Position numbers and translations under genes: made by a program. DNA of 28,429 nucleotides from contig MU633699.1 of the NCBI GenBank assembly GCA_026770595.1, forward strand, positions 1 through 28,429, in the 5' to 3' direction. The notes beneath the pieces were generated by a model. The model ran no database searches, was not told the origin of the DNA, and saw only the letters and a program-made list of their open reading frames with translations. How positions within the stretch are numbered: the stretch's first letter is position 1; every line of letters begins with the position of its first letter. This DNA comes from Ochromonadaceae sp. CCMP2298 (taxonomy: Eukaryota > Sar > Synurophyceae > Ochromonadales > Ochromonadaceae). Of the stretch, positions 26,901-28,429 are shown piece by piece.

Positions 26901-28191
26901 TGCTGTGGATGGTGGTCAGCAGCACGGTCTTGCTGTTACCGCCCAGCGACTCCTTCAGCAGCTGCGTCAATTTCGAATTGAAGAAGGGCACGTGCTGCAT
27001 GCCGCTGCTGCTCCTCCGGGCCTTGGCTGCCGCGTTCTTACTCAGCGCGAAGAGCACGTCTCCGAATGCGTTGAGGGAGAGGTTGATGTTCTGTGATTCC
27101 ACCAATGTCTCGCCGACCGCGCCCGATATCTCGAGCCTATCTGTGCCCGCCATGTCCACGAAGGTCAGCTTGCTCATGCGCAGCCCAGCTTGCTCATCTC
27201 CATAGGAGCGGCTCTCCAGGTAGAGGATCAGCACGGCGTGCGATCGGGAGGAGACGTGGCCCGCCTCGGTGATGCGGCTGCTCCGCGCTTTTTGCCCCCT
27301 GCTGTAGAGCGTGAACACGTCTAGCGCGGAGGATACGGGAACGCGCAGCGTCGAGGAGCCGGACAGAAAAACTCCTAGGTTTTTGCTCTCGTGTACTTGG
27401 ATCTTCGTGTCCTGATCGGTTTGCCCGCCCAGGTTGTTGCGCGGGGAACGCCCATTGCGAGAGCCCGCCACGGACCCGCCGCCGCCGCCGCCAAGGCTGA
27501 AGAACACAGAGTCGAGCTCGCCGGATTCGTTCCCGCCAGCCACCGAGTCATCATCGTCCAGGGCATCGGCCAGGTCGCGCTCTGCGCCGCGCGCGTGAAC
27601 CAGAAGGTCGCGGAAGGCGTTGTTGTAGAGCTCCACGTAGCCCAGCTCGCAGTAGAAGTACACGTCCCGCTCCTGCGCCCGGATGCGCTCCAGCTCTGCG
27701 AACACGTCCTTGACGATGTGCGGGATGATGCCGCGCGCGTCCTTGGTGCCCGTCATAGTGTAGGACTTGCCGGACTTGGAGGCGCCGTAGCAGATGACGG
27801 TGGTGTTGAAACCGTTGACCACGTCGATCAGGTGGTCGTGCACGCAGTCGCAAACCTCCTCCTGGCTGCTGGAGTCTGGGAATACGCGGTCAAACGTGTA
27901 CACCTTGTCACCCTCGCGTGAGTTGCTGCCTGGTCGCAGCACGCGCACGGTGTGCTCGTCCGGCACCTCGATGCAGCTGTCCGAGTCCAGGCCCAGGATA
28001 GAGCTCCTCCTCGTCTTCGGCGAGCTGCGTTGATTTTTCAGAGAATAGGAGGACGCGAACGAACTCTTCTTGTCCACCGAGCCCGAAGCTCCCCAGCGCG
28101 CTAGCTGTGCCGGGGTTTGCACCTTCTCGGGGCATACCCTCACGAATACCGTGATACCGTTCACGGTCTGGTTCATCGCCGCCGACTGCAT
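17992..28191 (-). CDS. Giant N-terminal-motor kinesin with about 2900-residue coiled coil
   Basis: A single uninterrupted frame encodes 3399 residues. The motor domain spans about 10-455: VYTFDRVFPDSSSQEEV, P-loop GASKSGKS (136-143), switch I SSRSH (314-318), switch II DMAGTD (346-351) and VPFFNSKLTQLLKESLGGNSKT. An acidic and Gly-rich insert of about 60 residues (200-262) precedes switch I. The P-loop departs from the usual GQTGSGKT but keeps GxxxxGKS. After a Ser/Pro-rich neck (about 490-590) nearly everything to the C-terminus is heptad-type coiled coil rich in A, E, Q, L and K, with tandem repeats of 159-173 residues. It should be a microtubule motor of extreme reach, comparable in plan to CENP-E but longer. 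Subfamily cannot be assigned. The lack of introns over 10 kb contrasts with its neighbours. Confidence 0.93.
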   Translation of the reverse strand: MQSAAMNQTVNGITVFVRVCPEKVQTPAQLARWGASGSVDKKSSFASSYSLKNQRSSPKTRRSSILGLDSDSCIEVPDEHTVRVLRPGSNSREGDKVYTFDRVFPDSSSQEEVCDCVHDHLIDVVNGFNTTVICYGASKSGKSYTMTGTKDARGIIPHIVKDVFAELERIRAQERDVYFYCELGYVELYNNAFRDLLVHARGAERDLADALDDDDSVAGGNESGELDSVFFSLGGGGGGSVAGSRNGRSPRNNLGGQTDQDTKIQVHESKNLGVFLSGSSTLRVPVSSALDVFTLYSRGQKARSSRITEAGHVSSRSHAVLILYLESRSYGDEQAGLRMSKLTFVDMAGTDRLEISGAVGETLVESQNINLSLNAFGDVLFALSKNAAAKARRSSSGMQHVPFFNSKLTQLLKESLGGNSKTVLLTTIHSTSEYIKVTETSLQYATWARSIRGRISPNDLSLSDKWVVETDPEIIRLKRQLEDRSKDYARLRAEKVARSPGQSQSPQMESYPRSPASAFSAGNADQMLTQTATVSSPGSISGSGSGSGMPPLAPRSPASASPSVSADPSSPRQRPGEESKGGSTEPSARAAMQDKLGALETANRDLKDDLVRKTRQSADLSLSLKKSLVLIQQQNRALTDQLQDLSSEKDAQIDALAKQLNQKDAVAREQAAGAVPQEAQAALLQLVGDLKQQLGQTQREKEELAAQSKRQEQQVGDSSVESAAYKEKLGALEAELERSKKSAWDRYLTITQQGEAVSALEQRVYELAEKDRLQNQLEQEQPPTLASAQDKQEDQQQMQMRALRTQNASLEQEQAHLREALKAAEENVFEQQALLGNQKAALAEKLGGLQEQVRSLQGQQSGHGGELQQLKDHTLGLQEMLVREQGRLSAEGGKAADLQASLDMHIALVSSLRLKLAALQDHGVEEIKVHRLKEVRVADVEAELVRNTQTMREAQRVGEVQAAELQRLLDAGEANAREAARLMAGKELELKEAERKLGASRDAASAEQQALQEQLLRAAAELREEQDVRDHHQTQAMANKRQASDADVKLRDLREKLDAQAAEAVALAVRLAASVQLAQDGQAAAEVQRRGTDLAAVRAAKATSDAELREQRKKLVAATEALAANERELKQLGVRLADSERSDKEKAEGLRGKAAASELQLQEYREALAAQGRHLDELERQKRALDDALGAKTDEVGMLQRQAAGLQTQLQVEMQARKIEAEASHSMRLAAVDSSQGEFLQFRELSDRKMQGIVQQMERQQQQSSQVQDELHEKIQQGHAKAEALSFEVGEKHAASETLAQHLHAQKELAAAELKAVQDKAAAAAKTVQLLQGDVADRDERLGRLEGEQRVLSTQLRSKEDQLGELGGQATAGQLELMALLDEQTALVCSLKIKLAAVQAQLGEEQAARKAKGHQLEEEQMESAQLRKGLADAEERQQSNEADQQKSAADSAEIHTQLHEQALAGEFEATQMAAKLADTEAQLAQALAELRDSESGLGEVKADREKHASAAEVYGAKAESSAAYCVQLQVELQEQARAVETLHRRLAEQESNALAEQSASASEREAQEGAVAGLKAGQGWLEDALGKTRRMHDLAVAQMHDEIAQWSAQVEELRAALAVKEAGLQSLQGRLDQLDGSHKSLSQSAQDWQREVLAAAEKLAAAEARVLHMVQAHDQQKDELQKQAASRQQLNERLGDLQCELDEQTLASAALTAELADVTRAAAVKDEAWVAEAAQLAQQIAELQKEAAHLQGDLDRTRKMHDAACSEMNGEIAQDNKQMEELDRKLLLGETERAALEEQLAVQLAENNSVVQQSHGEALVHVTEIERLHSAVEKHLLEAQAQALLVAQAGASNNDLVEQLDAQVALATALQVKMDAVEAQHKATQRAHAAKLVLRAQDCVEMENVHADLEEALLLLQKQKLENAYAAEQKEADLLAELRLQAAKVVELVTQAEKMAARASEQEAEMERLAVHPRWLEQSHKAALARLLDNATAVECATKTKFAAAQVAHDALVQGHARLEEARAQTQIERGALLAQIAVQGEQLLLLRAEHEVARAEQERQLTDAAHRVDDLGRALKAKSSEAKQLQGRLEQGSTALAKGAADSQQRQGEAKAEARAQQEALARLTNEALAQGLRADTAEARVVKLQRDCAQLEAQQEALRSSANELERGAAEAKQAHAKEGVAKAKVELLLGQAKAEAAAACDRLQKKLADLSGDLGKARAEKDALAAEFTAAIASGAGDRERLAVQLRTAEADLHRLLLQVHELMANEVRLNEQLEHAGFTEERLQIAKDELSATNEIAHDVGRISVEREREVHRLRDLLAVKEAAMREMEPRLAELTVQSDALLQKIAQLRTELQGAHALAEGQTLAAEKQAVLVQILRVEHASDQKKLTARVEAVQGEHDAKHSENLQLKAATAVMETVVMQKHQEVASQAAELHTQRQHFDRTFTQMQFEVEQKDRRLETMSSSVNEHQEQVRGLQTVVAAVHVEKTDIALEHAQVASDHADTLERLAEAEGHLKAMRPRLTAVMGDLARLQEQKAISDAELADTAAQLMVLQSESELLQGKHGALSEEAELHAAAMVQHHETQRSLATQASLLGALQKRAAALEEQMRVDSEAAAQDSTEKQQALKTLSAKTEQLADALGAADAKEARAKAELETRREEDRAKAEQLRALTTALDGKEAELRELQRAVHQLGDDRQTMQLEGEQLGGDLTEARGRLLEAEALLKCTQEELRFATDATQQGLADLERRQNDARDERDAVLQQLVVLQAQLAVEQEGGEELLAEKEALRQQLGQSKLAATAATDKAQREYDELQRQMDEQIALNDAAKAKLISVTKKAGEDLDAASARLAAKQGEAAELAAAKADLEDALRRAQAKTASLERDLGKTQETLDRTAADAQADAARRQTSRADLAAATEKQDAELVQLQKRCRALEDDRSGLEHNLNKQRKEAEAAREEQQELVTELHAAETARGTELEALLVAHAKALLEAQEQERQHSKESLAKKERQHLGKAEAALGALTAKDAELLALQKTLGDQGGHMAGLQADRDGQTVQLSSLEKEQEVLQLALADSGGEVLTLRAALAEAQEASKAQALADVAPLQEAVSSLNLDLDLHIALVATLRMKVQALQEQIREAAHSQIRDQATVAAREAELALLQAEQEQRQSAYVASLATVNEDLRRERESNAVLQQEMDTFRTDVSSTQVSLGSRMDELQRTQAEVALLEERLRALDEEKKRALAAGQEQLRAAQQDLRDRRRDLGDSEGAVGALHREKHEAQEALAAQTAALLRLRKEAEASREEHQEQAALIAQLRAAQAGLKAQAEEEAHRRVRQEATAEEQVSGLEVAQSASDRFIERLESTVADLSRQLLEQGKEKEGERKEDTKLQTTTGAVST
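22096..22614 (-). repeat. Kinesin coiled-coil repeat unit C (residues 1860-2032)
   Basis: The unit begins LDAQVALATALQVKMDAV and has LEEAL at +49. The degenerate start of a next unit, LLAQIAVQGEQLLLL, lies at 2033, 173 residues on. Confidence 0.55.
22615..23091 (-). repeat. Kinesin coiled-coil repeat unit B (residues 1701-1859)
   Basis: The unit begins LDEQTLASAALTAELADV, then LQGDLDRTRKMHD at +49 and EIAQDNKQMEEL. It aligns with unit A without gaps for at least 90 residues. Confidence 0.7.
23092..23598 (-). repeat. Kinesin coiled-coil repeat unit A (residues 1532-1700)
   Basis: The unit begins LQEQARAVETLHRRLAEQ, then LEDALGKTRRMHD at +49 and EIAQWSAQVEEL. Both landmarks recur exactly 169 residues later in unit B. 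Confidence 0.7.
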
Positions 28192-28429
28192 GCTGTTTGC
28201 GTGGCGGTTCGCCAGATCCGAGTGGAGGGATTGCGCCTATGGAATGCGGGGCCAATGAAGGGATGCGCCGTTGGGGAAGATCTAGGTTCCTATCCCCGCG
28301 TCTAAACTTTACTGGTGCACCCCCGATTATTTTGCAGTAACCTAGGGTTTTTTCGGCCGTTTCGAGAGCGCTCGAAAATCATCGAGAGGGTTGGTGGGGC
28401 TCACTCGAATCATCGAGATGTTGGATCGG
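28192..28429. promoter_or_regulatory. Kinesin promoter region with repeats at the window edge
   Basis: No gene is supported in this stretch. It contains copy 4 of the GTTGGGGAAGATCT motif. Near the edge it has two similar short units, CTCGAAAATCATCGAGA (28371-28387) and CTCGAATCATCGAGA (28404-28418). Confidence 0.45.
28270..28283. promoter_or_regulatory. GTTGGGGAAGATCT motif, copy 4
   Basis: This copy lies 79 bp upstream of the kinesin start codon. A TATCCCC block follows eight bases later, echoing the TCCCC arm of copies 2 and 3. Confidence 0.5.

Noticed and set aside
28315-28361. CCGATTATTTTGCA and TTTTCGGCCGT near the right edge as a truncated copy of the 5038-5396 element
   Set aside because: Only short AT-rich words are shared, with no terminal inverted repeat.

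Overview
This is a nuclear segment from a GC-rich, intron-containing eukaryote. Seven genes can be modelled in full, and an eighth is probably cut by the left edge. Six clear spliceosomal gene structures, or parts of them, have GTGAGT/GTAAGT-type donors and extremely pyrimidine-rich acceptors. The protein set (kinesin, STI1/HOP, torsin-like AAA+, SET-MYND, PDZ-PUB) and the lack of operon features exclude a prokaryote. GC-rich coding sequence, short C/T-rich introns and the PDZ-PUB architecture suggest a unicellular alga or other protist, possibly a stramenopile, but the lineage cannot be fixed from the window alone.

Layout. 1-227 (-): probable 5' end of a gene leaving the window. 707-2362 (+): three-exon PDZ-PUB protein. 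2883-4651 (+): two-exon STI1/HOP co-chaperone, preceded by a palindrome cluster, a heat-shock-element-like site and a CCAAT box. 4652-5530: intergenic, with a tRNA-like fragment and an AT-rich MITE with 20-bp perfect terminal inverted repeats. 5531-7024 (+): protein with a ubiquitin-like fold and a possible winged helix. 7329-10220 (-): two-exon membrane-anchored phosphoglucomutase-like protein whose catalytic motifs are all degraded. 10715-14244 (+): six-exon torsin/ClpB-type AAA+ ATPase with a signal peptide, head-to-head with the previous gene. 14758-16885 (-): two-exon SET-MYND protein. 17992-28191 (-): intronless 10.2-kb gene for a 3399-residue kinesin with about 2900 residues of coiled coil built partly from tandem repeats of 159-173 residues.

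How the genes relate. Four of the seven complete genes plausibly belong to protein quality control: a p97/Cdc48-type PUB adaptor, the Hsp70-Hsp90 organiser, a ubiquitin-fold protein and an ER-lumenal AAA+. No operon logic is expected in such a genome, so this may be chance. A 12-14-bp motif (GTTGGGGAAGAT[CT]) lies 79-168 bp upstream of all three complete minus-strand genes in one orientation. It is the best candidate for a shared promoter or leader element.

Most worth following up: the catalytically dead phosphoglucomutase-like fusion, the internal amplification in the giant kinesin, the torsin relative that keeps ClpB-type nucleotide-binding residues, the dispersed upstream motif, and the MITE just upstream of the ubiquitin-like gene.
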